Assembly (NCBI RefSeq): GCF_020097835.1 | Contig: NZ_CP083669.1 | Location: 1 to 64,000, forward strand | Origin: Haloprofundus halobius | GTDB lineage: Archaea > Halobacteriota > Halobacteria > Halobacteriales > Haloferacaceae | Direction of reading: 5' to 3' | Length of the DNA: 64,000 bases | Shown here: piece by piece, positions 7,049 through 17,000 of the stretch | Position numbering within the stretch: the stretch's first letter is position 1 | Layout: every line of letters starts with the position of its first letter | Made by a program: the position numbers and the translations under genes | The notes under the pieces: generated by a model | What the model saw: the letters and a program-made list of their open reading frames with translations, nothing else | What the model was told of the DNA's origin: nothing | Databases searched by the model: none

Positions 7049-8785
7049 ATGGAACAACGAGAGCTCTCCGTGCTCATGGCCGCCCTGTTCGTGACGAGCC
7101 TAGTCACGGGTGTCGTCGCAGCCGATCCACCACGCCCGGGTACTGAGGGGAACGGCCTTTCTGAGAACGAGTCAGCGACGCTCTGGTCTCGCGATGCGGA
7201 TAACTATATCAGTCAAGAAGAGTACCGCCAGCGCTACGGAGAGGACCGTACGTCCGTCCACCAGCTCGCGAACGGGACAGATATCACGTTCAAGCAACCG
7301 CCCGCAACCGCCGCAACGTGGACTCGAAACGATTTCGGTGACCTCGAAGCCGGTGGGTCAGATACGTCAGTTCATCCGCCTCACGCATCCCTCGAAGACG
7401 GTGTGTTCATCGAAGACGCCCATGCGACCGTGTTCGCGGTTCAGCCATCGACTCGGGGCCACCTCGAGTCCGGTGAAACACCGCTCTACATCGCACCGAA
7501 TGGGACGATGCGCGGGTTCGTCGATTACCGCGTCCGTGTTCCAAACGGGAGTTCCTCTGAGAACAGAACCGTCGATTGGTCGCTTATGAATCACGAGATC
7601 GAGGAAGTTCGGCTACAGAAAGACGGGGAGACCATCGCGAGGACTGATGGGTCGCACACGCCGGCCATCGACTACCAGATCACCGACGATTGGAGTGCAA
7701 CCCTCGCCCTCGAAGCAGAGATTCACGTCCGGCTGAAGAAGACGATACGGACCGACGTGGGCGGCGGAACCAACGTCGACGTCGTCTACCGTGAGGAGAC
7801 GCGAAACGTCTCGGATTCAGTCGATGTCGAGATATATGACCTCTCTGCGTACCCCTACTACGCCGAGTACCCCAACGGCGATGCTGGCGTGGCTATCTTC
7901 CAGTCTCGTCCGTGGCAAGGGTACACACTCACCGACGAGGGGAACGCGAGCGTACGCGGTGTCTGGCGGTTTTACACGGCCCGCAACACCAACTGGGATA
8001 CGCTCGTCAGGTCGAACCGAACCGACAGCGCCGAAGTCGAGTCCGATGCGATCCCCGTGTACGTCCACGCGTATCCGTCCCGAATCGGACCACGAGCTGA
8101 GCCCGTCCGGGACGGCCCCAAAATCATCGACACCTGGGGAACGGAACGCCCCTCCCCGCTGGAGACTATCGGCGAGAACGTCAACGTCGAGATCGTAAAT
8201 CAGTCCTACGAGACGACGTACGGTGTCGCCGTCCGCGCCGAGAACGTCGACAGAGAGGCACTCCACGTCGCAGGCATCGTTCGCGGTGTGAACGCGTCTA
8301 TCGTCGAGCCCGACGCCGGTTCCGAGCGGCAGCTTCGTCGTAGCAACCTCTCAGTCCAGGTTCTCCAGCAAAACGAATCACAGGCGACGCTTCGGATTGA
8401 GCTACGTGACAACCAGACTGGCGCACCGATCGTCCTCAACGATAGCGCCCGCCGGTATCCTATCGGCGGCACCTCACGTGATGGCTACATCACCATCGCC
8501 AATCGGGAGGTCGAAACCAACGCCTCTGGCATAGCCATCGTGACGATCACTGAACCCGGTATCTACACCGCCCGGTATCATCCGGGGTCGTGGCTCGGAC
8601 ACAATCCGGCCTACGTGAGTGATACGGCGATCGCCCGGTGGCATCCACTCGGAACCATCGACGGCTGGTTCGCGTTCATCTTCGAGGTCGGCTGGCAGTT
8701 CATTCCCTTCTTCGTAATGTTCTACGCGGGACGCCGTCTCCTCCGGATGCTCGGCCCAGAAGACATCTTCCAACAAGATCCATAG
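7049..8785 (+). CDS. Large exported protein with C-terminal membrane anchor (secretion operon)
   Basis: A 578-residue protein. It has a signal sequence at residues 5–25 (ending VTGVVAADPP), a long beta-rich extracellular region with many N-x-S/T sites and Ig-like C-terminal strands, and a transmembrane helix near the end (WQFIPFFVMFYAGRRLL). ATG 7049 is preferred to upstream in-frame codons that overlap the previous gene, because it places the signal peptide at the N-terminus. It is probably a surface component of the mating machinery, such as an adhesin or channel cap. No named family is recognised. Confidence 0.62.
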   Translation: MEQRELSVLMAALFVTSLVTGVVAADPPRPGTEGNGLSENESATLWSRDADNYISQEEYRQRYGEDRTSVHQLANGTDITFKQPPATAATWTRNDFGDLEAGGSDTSVHPPHASLEDGVFIEDAHATVFAVQPSTRGHLESGETPLYIAPNGTMRGFVDYRVRVPNGSSSENRTVDWSLMNHEIEEVRLQKDGETIARTDGSHTPAIDYQITDDWSATLALEAEIHVRLKKTIRTDVGGGTNVDVVYREETRNVSDSVDVEIYDLSAYPYYAEYPNGDAGVAIFQSRPWQGYTLTDEGNASVRGVWRFYTARNTNWDTLVRSNRTDSAEVESDAIPVYVHAYPSRIGPRAEPVRDGPKIIDTWGTERPSPLETIGENVNVEIVNQSYETTYGVAVRAENVDREALHVAGIVRGVNASIVEPDAGSERQLRRSNLSVQVLQQNESQATLRIELRDNQTGAPIVLNDSARRYPIGGTSRDGYITIANREVETNASGIAIVTITEPGIYTARYHPGSWLGHNPAYVSDTAIARWHPLGTIDGWFAFIFEVGWQFIPFFVMFYAGRRLLRMLGPEDIFQQDP

Positions 8786-8788
8786 CCC

Positions 8789-9628
8789 ATGACACAGAAT
8801 TACCCACACATCAGTAGGCGAAACGCCCTCCGAACAGTCGCAGGCGCCGCGCTTGTGAGCGTGGCTGGCTGTCTGAACAACGGTGATAGCTCCGGAACTC
8901 CCGGTGACGGGACAACCGATTCAGAGAGCAAGGGGCCACTCAAGCGAGTCGCTGTCGACGGGACGACACTCGTCGTCGAGCTCTCGCCCGAAGCCAACGT
9001 CGACCAGGTCAACCTCATCCAACCTAATGGAGAGCTGTTCAGAAAGCGTGACGTGGCCGCAGGGGCCCAACAGGTATCGTACGAGATCGGAACCACGTAC
9101 GAGCCCGGAGAGTACCGCGTGGTCGCTCTGAAAGGTGAGGAGACAGTCGTAGAAATTACGAGGAGTATCGAACCGGCAATCCAGATTCGAGACGTTGGAC
9201 TCTACCGAAACAATCCTGACAAGCCATGGGATGAGGTCTACGGTGAAAGCAAAACTGACTCGAAGAAGAATGGAGAGGCATTTGTTACTATTCAGAACTC
9301 CGGGAACGGACCAGATGCGGTCGTTGAGCTCCGGTTTACTGGAGATGTCCCTAACCCTGTCGAAGATCCCCGCGGAAGTGGAATCTATGAAAAAGACAGC
9401 GTTGTGATTCCAGCAGGTGAGACAGTAGATCTCTTCAGTGATTCATTCCCATTCGGTTCGGAAATTGGTGACGAGGGTATGGGCTGTTCGACTGATGGAA
9501 ACAGTGGGAAGTTCACGGTCGGGTTAGAAACTCGAGTCATTGGCCAAGAAGTCACAAAATCGTACAATGTAGAGTACACTGACTCTGACGAAATGCAAAA
9601 CTGCGAAATCACAATCAGTGAGGCTTGA
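8789..9628 (+). CDS. Tat-exported lipoprotein (secretion operon)
   Basis: A 279-residue protein with a twin-arginine signal (SRRNALRTVAGAAL) and a lipobox (VAGC, cysteine about residue 31), followed by a Ser/Thr/Gly-rich linker and a beta-rich body. Haloarchaeal lipoproteins are typically exported folded through Tat and anchored by a lipid at this cysteine. It lies 3 bases after the exported protein and 2 bases before the polytopic membrane protein. A role as a cell-envelope component of the conjugation apparatus is inferred from the operon. Confidence 0.75.
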   Translation: MTQNYPHISRRNALRTVAGAALVSVAGCLNNGDSSGTPGDGTTDSESKGPLKRVAVDGTTLVVELSPEANVDQVNLIQPNGELFRKRDVAAGAQQVSYEIGTTYEPGEYRVVALKGEETVVEITRSIEPAIQIRDVGLYRNNPDKPWDEVYGESKTDSKKNGEAFVTIQNSGNGPDAVVELRFTGDVPNPVEDPRGSGIYEKDSVVIPAGETVDLFSDSFPFGSEIGDEGMGCSTDGNSGKFTVGLETRVIGQEVTKSYNVEYTDSDEMQNCEITISEA

Positions 9629-9630
9629 TC

Positions 9631-10746
9631 ATGGTTGATCTAATCGACGTTGTCTTAGAGGGGTTCAAAGACGTCGTTGACTGGATTATCGGCCTCTTCA
9701 TGGATGGCCTGACGACGGGATACAACAAGCTCACCGAGGAGATGTTTGGGACCCCCACTCCTCAGACGGATGGAGCATTCGTCTTCGGGGAACCGACGAA
9801 CGCACCCTGGTCAACGATTCAGGATGCACTCGTCGGTGGCGAAATAATGCTCATCGCGTTGCTGCTGCTCGTGATGAGCGTACAAGGGCGTCATACCATC
9901 CGAATATTCAATATCGGTAGTGCATACGAAGCGAGGAAAACAAAGAAAACTGCGTGGGTTGGTGCGTTTCTGATTATTGTCTGGTATTGGGTCGGTGTCC
10001 TCACGCTCTACATTGTTGATGGATTCTCGATTGCTCTGATGCCCGGTATGGCTTCGCTTCGTAACGCTATGTTGGGATTCCTCAGCGTGACGCTGACCAA
10101 TCCTGGGTTATCGCTGTTGTTTGCGCTGATCGGAGGCATCTCAATGTGGGCACTAGAGGCCCTGTTTTACATCCGTGAGATTCTCCTCTATGTCTATCTC
10201 TACGGAATGCCGATTGCGATCGCCCTTGGGTATGGAAATATACCAATTGTCTCTGATATCGCCATGGGGTTCTGCAAGCGGTTTGTCCCCCTTGCCGTCC
10301 TACCACTACCAGCATCGATAGTATTCAAAGGCTATGACCTGATATACGGTGGCGGGACGCTCACTCCTGAGACTGCCTTTCTCAAGTTCCTAGTTGCTGC
10401 TTCTCTACCACTGGTTGCGCTCTACATTACCTGGAAGACGTTCAAGTACGCGACTCCGTTGACTGCCAAGGTCGTAGGTGGTGCGACGAAGGGAGCTGCC
10501 CTCGTCGGCGGTGTCGCAGCCGGTGCGTATGTCGGCGGTGCTGGCGTCGCGACGACGGCAGCACGATGGGGGCCAAAAGCCGCTGCTGGTCACGCTGTCG
10601 CACAGAAAGCAGCTGCTCGAGGGGGTCACAGCGGCGGGGACAGCGCCCCTCCATCATACCGCCGGACTGAGAACGATCCAAGCGGAGCAACGGCAGAGGC
10701 ATCGAGTACTGATCGTGGAATGGAGTTTGATCGAGGAATCCACTAA
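9631..10746 (+). CDS. Polytopic membrane protein, candidate VirB6/TrbL-like channel component
   Basis: A 371-residue protein with about six to eight hydrophobic helices between residues 70 and 275 and a Gly/Ala-rich segment (residues 277–330). Its tail is hydrophilic. ATG 9631 is favoured over TTG 9625 because it sits just after the upstream stop. The topology and position before the VirB3/VirB4 genes match VirB6/TrbL, the polytopic inner-membrane channel of type IV secretion systems. Sequence similarity cannot be judged by eye. Codon use is more AT-rich than in the flanking ATPases. Confidence 0.62.
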   Translation: MVDLIDVVLEGFKDVVDWIIGLFMDGLTTGYNKLTEEMFGTPTPQTDGAFVFGEPTNAPWSTIQDALVGGEIMLIALLLLVMSVQGRHTIRIFNIGSAYEARKTKKTAWVGAFLIIVWYWVGVLTLYIVDGFSIALMPGMASLRNAMLGFLSVTLTNPGLSLLFALIGGISMWALEALFYIREILLYVYLYGMPIAIALGYGNIPIVSDIAMGFCKRFVPLAVLPLPASIVFKGYDLIYGGGTLTPETAFLKFLVAASLPLVALYITWKTFKYATPLTAKVVGGATKGAALVGGVAAGAYVGGAGVATTAARWGPKAAAGHAVAQKAAARGGHSGGDSAPPSYRRTENDPSGATAEASSTDRGMEFDRGIH

Positions 10747-10748
10747 CA

Positions 10749-11870
10749 ATGTCGATGGATCAAGACGCAGCCGCACGGCGCATCATGGACCAGTTCGGCG
10801 AAGAGAGTCGCATCCCCTACCTCAACATTGAGGAGGGCGACGTCGGCGTGCTCATCGCCTTCCCGATCATCGGCCTGTTCATCGCTGGCCTCACTGGTAT
10901 CGAGTCACTCGCCCTCCCGTTCGTAGCAGGAGGATTCGGGTTTGGCGTTGCCATCATCTACGTCTCTCCCGACCACCTGAACGCGTGGACGTGGACGAAG
11001 GACGTCTATCGCTACGCCAAGCGACCGCGAGTTACGTTCAGTGCCCCAGAGGAGCCCAAGAGTGACACGAACGAGACAGAGCGGAATGAAGGCGGTCTCG
11101 CGAACTACACGCCGTTCAAGCCGGACGAGCGAACGCAGGACCTCACGAACGTCAAGCGAGCATGGCCCGGTGCTGGAGCGATTCAACGTGCGGATGGAAC
11201 GATGGAAGCATTCATCGAGATCGATCCGGGGAACATGGACTTCGCCATGTCTGACGACTGGGCTCAGCTCCAGGAGGCGGGCGAAGAGTTCGCCAACAAG
11301 GAACTTGATTCGAAGCTCAAACTCCACGCCACAACCCGATCATTTCCGGTAGAGCAAATCACCGAGACAATCGAGGAGCGGCTCAACGACGAGGACGTCA
11401 AACAGAACTCGATCTTTCGGGAACTCCTCGAGGAGTACCGCGAGACGCGTCCCAAAGAGATGCGTGACCGGGGCATCCAGCAGGTCCGCTACTACATCGG
11501 CGTCGAGGTCACGCCGCTCGAAGTCTACGATAGATACCGAGACGAAGGGACACCCGCCGAGAAACTGACGCAGTTCCCCGTCATTGGGTTCCTGTTCAAC
11601 CCATTCGTGACTCGTCGTGAGGACCTCACGGATGTCGAGCGGCGGGTTCAGATGTTCGAGAAGCTGGACAGCCGCGTCAACGACGTTCGCGCCGAGTTCA
11701 TCCAGCAGGCGTCCGGGTGGTCTGCTCGCCGGCTCAGTACGGTCGAACTGTTCGTTCTGAATATGGACTTCTGGAACGGTCGCGAGCACGACTACGACGA
11801 GGCAGAGCGTGTTGTTCGCGAGCAACCGATCATCGGCCACTCGCGCCGGGAGGATGAGACCAATGCGTAG
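10749..11870 (+). CDS. VirB3 plus VirB4 N-terminal-domain-like protein
   Basis: A 373-residue protein. Residues 30–75 form a two-helix membrane hairpin (VLIAFPIIGLFIAGL, then LPFVAGGFGFGVAIIYV), as in VirB3/PrgI proteins. Residues 120–340 resemble the N-terminal domain of VirB4 ATPases without the motor. The VirB4-like ATPase follows with an 8-base overlap, so the machinery seems to have a VirB3–VirB4-N piece separate from the ATPase chain. The middle linker (SDTNETERNEGG) is again Asn/Glu-rich, like other repeat-encoded stretches in the window. Confidence 0.65.
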   Translation: MSMDQDAAARRIMDQFGEESRIPYLNIEEGDVGVLIAFPIIGLFIAGLTGIESLALPFVAGGFGFGVAIIYVSPDHLNAWTWTKDVYRYAKRPRVTFSAPEEPKSDTNETERNEGGLANYTPFKPDERTQDLTNVKRAWPGAGAIQRADGTMEAFIEIDPGNMDFAMSDDWAQLQEAGEEFANKELDSKLKLHATTRSFPVEQITETIEERLNDEDVKQNSIFRELLEEYRETRPKEMRDRGIQQVRYYIGVEVTPLEVYDRYRDEGTPAEKLTQFPVIGFLFNPFVTRREDLTDVERRVQMFEKLDSRVNDVRAEFIQQASGWSARRLSTVELFVLNMDFWNGREHDYDEAERVVREQPIIGHSRREDETNA

Positions 11871-14070
11871 CGTTGTCCTGCAGGCGGGTGGCGGGACCTT
11901 CACCCAACTCACAGAGTGGCTACGGAACCCAACGTCACCCGAGGGTGCGGCGATTTACCTTCTGTTGGTTGTAGTCCTCGGCGTCGTCGGGAAACTCCTC
12001 TGGGACTGGCACACCGCCGACGACGAACCCGAAGTCGATTTCTCGGACGTCCTCGACGAGGAGACACTCGAAGAGGGTCACGCGGAAGGCCAGCTCCTCG
12101 ACGACATCTCTGAGTCCCACAAAACGGTGACTGCGCCAGCAGCCATCGAGTGGGAGACACGATCCGCACGCGTCGGCGAGCAGTGGACGACGACGCTGTA
12201 CATCGCGGACTACGCCGATTACCCGAACGACGGGTATCTGAGCGATCTCTTCGAGTTGACCGACGTCGAGTTCGACCTCACAGCGCACATCACCCCGAAG
12301 AACCAGCAGCGAGCGCGGAACGAATTACAGGACATCGCTGACGACCTCCAGGTCGACGCCGATCTTGAACAGAGCGTCCGCAGCGCGTACCTCCAAGAGC
12401 GAGCGAACGAAGCCGCTGCGACGTACAAGGCCGTCGAGAGTGGGGCAAACGTCTTCGACCAGGGGATGTTCGTCACGGTTCGAGCTGACGACAAGGACGA
12501 CCTCAGGGACTCAGTCCAGAAGGTCAAGAGTGCGCTCCGCGACGACCCCGCAAACCTCACGCCGAAGACTGCGATCTGTCGGCAGGACCTCGCGCTGCAG
12601 TCGGCTGCCCCCATTGGAAACAACGTATTCGGGCGCGAATCTATCGCCCTCGGTGGGGCCGTTGGAGCGCTCCTTTCGTCGCCACATAACGCGACCATCC
12701 TCGAAGAGGGCGGGGTCGAGTTCGGGATTCACAAGGACAACCAGAGCCCCGTCGTCATCGACCCGTTCGCCCGTGACAACGGGTATGCGATGTTCACCGT
12801 CGGCGATACTGGGTCTGGGAAGTCGTTCGGGTCGAAACAGAACTTCATCCGCTCTATCGAGCAGAGTAAGGACCGCATCGGCATCATTCTCGAACCGCTC
12901 AACAACTGGGCAGGCGTTTCTGAAGCACTCGGAGCGAAACGCATCACCGTCGGTGGGACACTCGGGCTGAATCCCCTGGAGATTCGCCAGACACCTGACC
13001 ACGTCCAGCGAGCGATGGGTGAGGACGCGAGCCCGTTCAACGAGAAGCTTGACGACGCGATGAGCTTCTTGACGAACTTCTTCGCACTGCGGGGTATCTC
13101 GCTCGGCGACCGTCGGACGACGCTCGAACTCGGCCTCAAGCGCGCCTACAAGCGCAACGACATCACCGACGATATCTCGACGCACAGCAACCCCAGCCCG
13201 ACCATCCGGGATATGATGGACGTCTTCGAGGACATGGTCGACGACCCCGAGGAGTTCGTCGTTCGTTCCGACGAGGAGGCCGGGAAGATTCGCGAGGACG
13301 CGACGTGGCTTCTGGACCAGCTTCGCCCCTTCGAGGAGGAGGGTCGCCACGCTAATCTCGGGAAGTCCTCAGAGTTCGACATTCGCGACGAGAAAGTCAT
13401 CTACCTCGATCTCGCCCAGCAGGAAGGCAGCGTCGACAGCAGTACAGCACTGACGATGCAGTTGCTCATCTCGCTCGTCTACGAGCGGGCGAAAGAGACG
13501 GACAAGGAGGTCGTGTTCGTTATCGACGAGGCGCGGTACATCATGCAGGACGCTGCGAGTCTGGCGTTCCTCGAGACGGTATTCCGACATCACCGTCACC
13601 ACGATCTCTCGATTCGTCTCGTTACCCAGACCGTCGACGAGTTCTTCGAGCACGCCGAGTCCGAAGCCATCCTAGACCAGTGTGCCGTCAAGCAGTTCCA
13701 CCGCCTGGATGGAATGGACGACCAATGGGCCGACGAGTTCGGCTTGAACTACGCCCAGATGCGCTACGTGCAGGACGCGGTCCCCGGCAACGAGGACGCT
13801 GGGTTCTCTGAGGCGCTCGTCGGCGTTGACGGAGAATGGCGCGGCATCAAGGTTGAGGCGATGCCCAAGGAGAAGCAAGTTATTGACTTCGACCCGACCG
13901 AGCAGCGGCGGTCTTCACTTCCCGGCGCTGGCAAGGAAGCAGTCGATACAGACGTTCTGGAGTTCCGTGAGGAGCTGGAAGAGCAGGTGACGAACGGACA
14001 GTCGAAAGAGTCGGAAACCGTCTCTGCCAAACCTGACGGCGGATCGATGGAGGGGGAGGACGATGCGTGA
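11863..14070 (+). CDS. VirB4-like conjugation ATPase
   Basis: A 735-residue ATPase that powers assembly or transport in type IV secretion. It has an N-terminal membrane helix (YLLLVVVLGVVGKLLW), a VirB4-type N-domain and then the RecA-like motor with Walker A GDTGSGKS (about residues 314–321). Walker B follows as VVFVIDEARYIM (about residue 550), and a downstream LVTQTVDEFF segment is typical of the HerA/VirB4 group. ATG 11863 lies inside the end of the previous gene and puts the helix at the N-terminus. It overlaps the next gene by 8 bases. Confidence 0.88.
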   Translation: MRSVVLQAGGGTFTQLTEWLRNPTSPEGAAIYLLLVVVLGVVGKLLWDWHTADDEPEVDFSDVLDEETLEEGHAEGQLLDDISESHKTVTAPAAIEWETRSARVGEQWTTTLYIADYADYPNDGYLSDLFELTDVEFDLTAHITPKNQQRARNELQDIADDLQVDADLEQSVRSAYLQERANEAAATYKAVESGANVFDQGMFVTVRADDKDDLRDSVQKVKSALRDDPANLTPKTAICRQDLALQSAAPIGNNVFGRESIALGGAVGALLSSPHNATILEEGGVEFGIHKDNQSPVVIDPFARDNGYAMFTVGDTGSGKSFGSKQNFIRSIEQSKDRIGIILEPLNNWAGVSEALGAKRITVGGTLGLNPLEIRQTPDHVQRAMGEDASPFNEKLDDAMSFLTNFFALRGISLGDRRTTLELGLKRAYKRNDITDDISTHSNPSPTIRDMMDVFEDMVDDPEEFVVRSDEEAGKIREDATWLLDQLRPFEEEGRHANLGKSSEFDIRDEKVIYLDLAQQEGSVDSSTALTMQLLISLVYERAKETDKEVVFVIDEARYIMQDAASLAFLETVFRHHRHHDLSIRLVTQTVDEFFEHAESEAILDQCAVKQFHRLDGMDDQWADEFGLNYAQMRYVQDAVPGNEDAGFSEALVGVDGEWRGIKVEAMPKEKQVIDFDPTEQRRSSLPGAGKEAVDTDVLEFREELEEQVTNGQSKESETVSAKPDGGSMEGEDDA

Positions 14071-17000
14071 GTATCTCCGAGTCACGCCCACATCCGAAGG
14101 CCTAGATCCCGAGGGAATTCCTCGAGTCCTCGAAAGCCTACATAAACTGACGACCACGGAGTCAACGGGACTCGCACAGAAGCTGAACCCACTCAACAGT
14201 GACACACCGCTCCGATTCGAGTTTCTCGCACTGAGTGAGGGAGCAGACGACCCTGTCGAGTTCTTTTACGGCGCCGACGAGCATTTCGACACACTCGAAA
14301 AACGGCTCCGTTCGATTTATCCCGAGACATTCGATATCGAACGCGTCGATGTCGACGTCGCCTCTCGGCTCATCCAGCCAGTCGAATTCACACGAGCAGA
14401 GTTCCTCGAACACTACGAGGCGGGGCAACTACAGTACGAGTTTGGTCCTGACGAACAGCACGAGCTTGTCGATGAAGACCGTAGCCAAGACCAGACACCA
14501 GCGGCCGAAGCATCCCCCTTTGCAGATGGCGGCGCAGCGGTCGAGTCATCTGCTGGTCACTTCGTTGAGGTTGGTGATACCGCCCTTGAGCTGGCACCAC
14601 CGAGCGAAATACCGGACGAGCAGCCGCTGACGACGCTCGAAAAGCCAACCGAGACGGACGAGGGAACGATACTCGCTCGGCCAACCATCGACGCAACCTC
14701 GCCAGTTGGCGTGCGCTGGTCCGGTTCGACCACCCGGAAGAACGACTGGATGACGTCATTGACGCCCTTCGCCTCTGGCGATGGCGACGACGCCTTAGTG
14801 GCTGTCGACCAGCCCGGCGCGACGCTCGCGTCACTCGTCGACCACTTGATGGAGGCGGCTTCACCTGTGGCGTTTCAGGTTGTGTTCCAGCGACGAGCGA
14901 GCTGGCAGTCCGACGCTGAGGTCCGAAAAGAGGATCTCGTCGACGGGCGGGACACCTTCTTCCAGGAAGTCGTTGGATCCTTCCTCGAGGTCGAAGACCA
15001 GCGGAGCGATCACGACGAGAAGCAGCTCAGCGAGTCAGTCGAAAAACGCATTGAGTATATCGACGCGAAGAATCCCAAGCGGTCGTTCACTGCTAACATC
15101 CGAGCAGTTGGCGTTCCGACAGGGGATGAGGCTCGCGACGAACTCGCGGCCCAGATGGACTCGCTTCGCCCTGTGTTCGACCCAGTGGACGGGCCCTATT
15201 ACGAAGTCGAAGGAAAACGACTCCGGGCAGACGGTTTTCGTGAAAAGACGAAAGAGAAGAACGCCCAGACAGCCCTCCGACAGTTGCTAGATCGAGAGAT
15301 TACGACCGGCCGAGGGAAGACCCGACCGGATTTCGTCCTCAGTGGGACGGAACTCGCAAACTTCGTGCTCGTGCCATCCTCCGAGCAACTCACCGTTGAG
15401 GGGACGCGAGGAACTCGAGCTGAGCAGCAGAGCCGGAACCCGCTTCCGTGGCCCAATCCAGATTTGGTTCAGCAGTTCCAAGAGGGCATGGCTATCGGCT
15501 ACGCGCTCGACGAGAATGGCGAGCCGCGACCGGACCCGATCCGGGTTCCGCCGGATTTGCTGACGACGCACTACGGCCGGTTCGCATCGACTGGCGGCGG
15601 GAAATCGAAAGCGATCATCAACGACGCGCTCTCGCTCCGCGAGACGACCGGCGGACCCGTCGTGATCGTCGACCCGAAAGGCGATGGGATGTGTGCGAAC
15701 TACCTTCGCTGCCACTACGAACGTTTCAACGGATTGGACGACGTCTACCAGTTCCGCGTCCCAGAGACTGTCCCAGCGTTCTCCTTCTTCGACATTCGTC
15801 CCGCACTTGAAGCCGGTCGTCCCCGCGAGGACGCGATTCAGGACAAGGTCGACCACTTCCACGACATCCTGCGGATGATTATGGGCCGCGAGCAGTATGG
15901 CCAGGCGTTTGTCGCGAACGAGATCCTCAGCTACCTCATCAAGGCACTCTTCGACGAGGAGTATGGGAGCGACGTCTTCGGTCTGGACGACCTTTTCGCG
16001 GCAGCTCTCCGGATGCAACGAGAGCGAACTGTCCCACCGGTTTCGGCGGACAACAGGAACGTCGAGGAGTCACTCACGCGGCACTTCGCGAAGGACGACC
16101 ACCGGTTCCAGGTGTCGATGGACGCCGTCGGAAATCGTCTGGACAAACTCAGAGAAGACGCGCACCTGCGACGGATCTTCAGTCACGTTCCCGAGCAGAA
16201 CGACGCCGGCGAGTACGTCGACAATCGCTTCGACTTCCGCGAGTTCCTCGACGAAGATGCCACGATTCTGTTCGACTTGGGCGATCTGCGTCCCGAGGCA
16301 CAACGGGCAATCACACTCCTCCTGTTGAGTAATCTCTGGGACGCCGTCCAGGTGCGCCGACGTGATGGAAAGACAGACTACGAGAACCTCACCAATCTCA
16401 TCATCGAGGAGGCCGCCCCCGTGGCCTCGACAAAACTCGTCTCCGAGCAACTGCTTCCACAGGGACGGTCATTCGGCCTGAGCATGGGACTTGTGATGCA
16501 GTTCCCCGGCCAGGTTCGAAATCGAAACGAGCGCGCCTACGACGAGGTCCTCAACAACATCAAGACGAAGCTCATTGGGAACATCTCTATCGAGCGCGAC
16601 CTCGCCGAGTCGTTGGCCCACGAAGACCTGAGTCCGACTGACCTTCGAAATCGAGTAAACACGCTCCCCAGCGGAGAGTGGATTGCTCAACTCCCGAGCC
16701 CCTCGTTTGGGAAGACAGGGCCTGCTCCGTTCTCGGTGAAGCCGCTCCCGATAGCAGCGGGCCATCCAGAAAGCGACGAGCCGCTCTCTGTCGAACAGGA
16801 GGACCACTTCGAGTCCGTGGCTCTTCCACGGCTGTCCGAGCGGACACAGACCCAGTACGGGCTTGCTGAGGCCACTAGCGAATCAGAGTCCGGAGACACC
16901 GAGGGATGGGGAAGTAGACCGACGGATGAACGGTCGACATCCGAAGAATCGGCTAGCCCTGTGGACACGACGCAGTCGTCGTTCATCGGACAGGCAACCA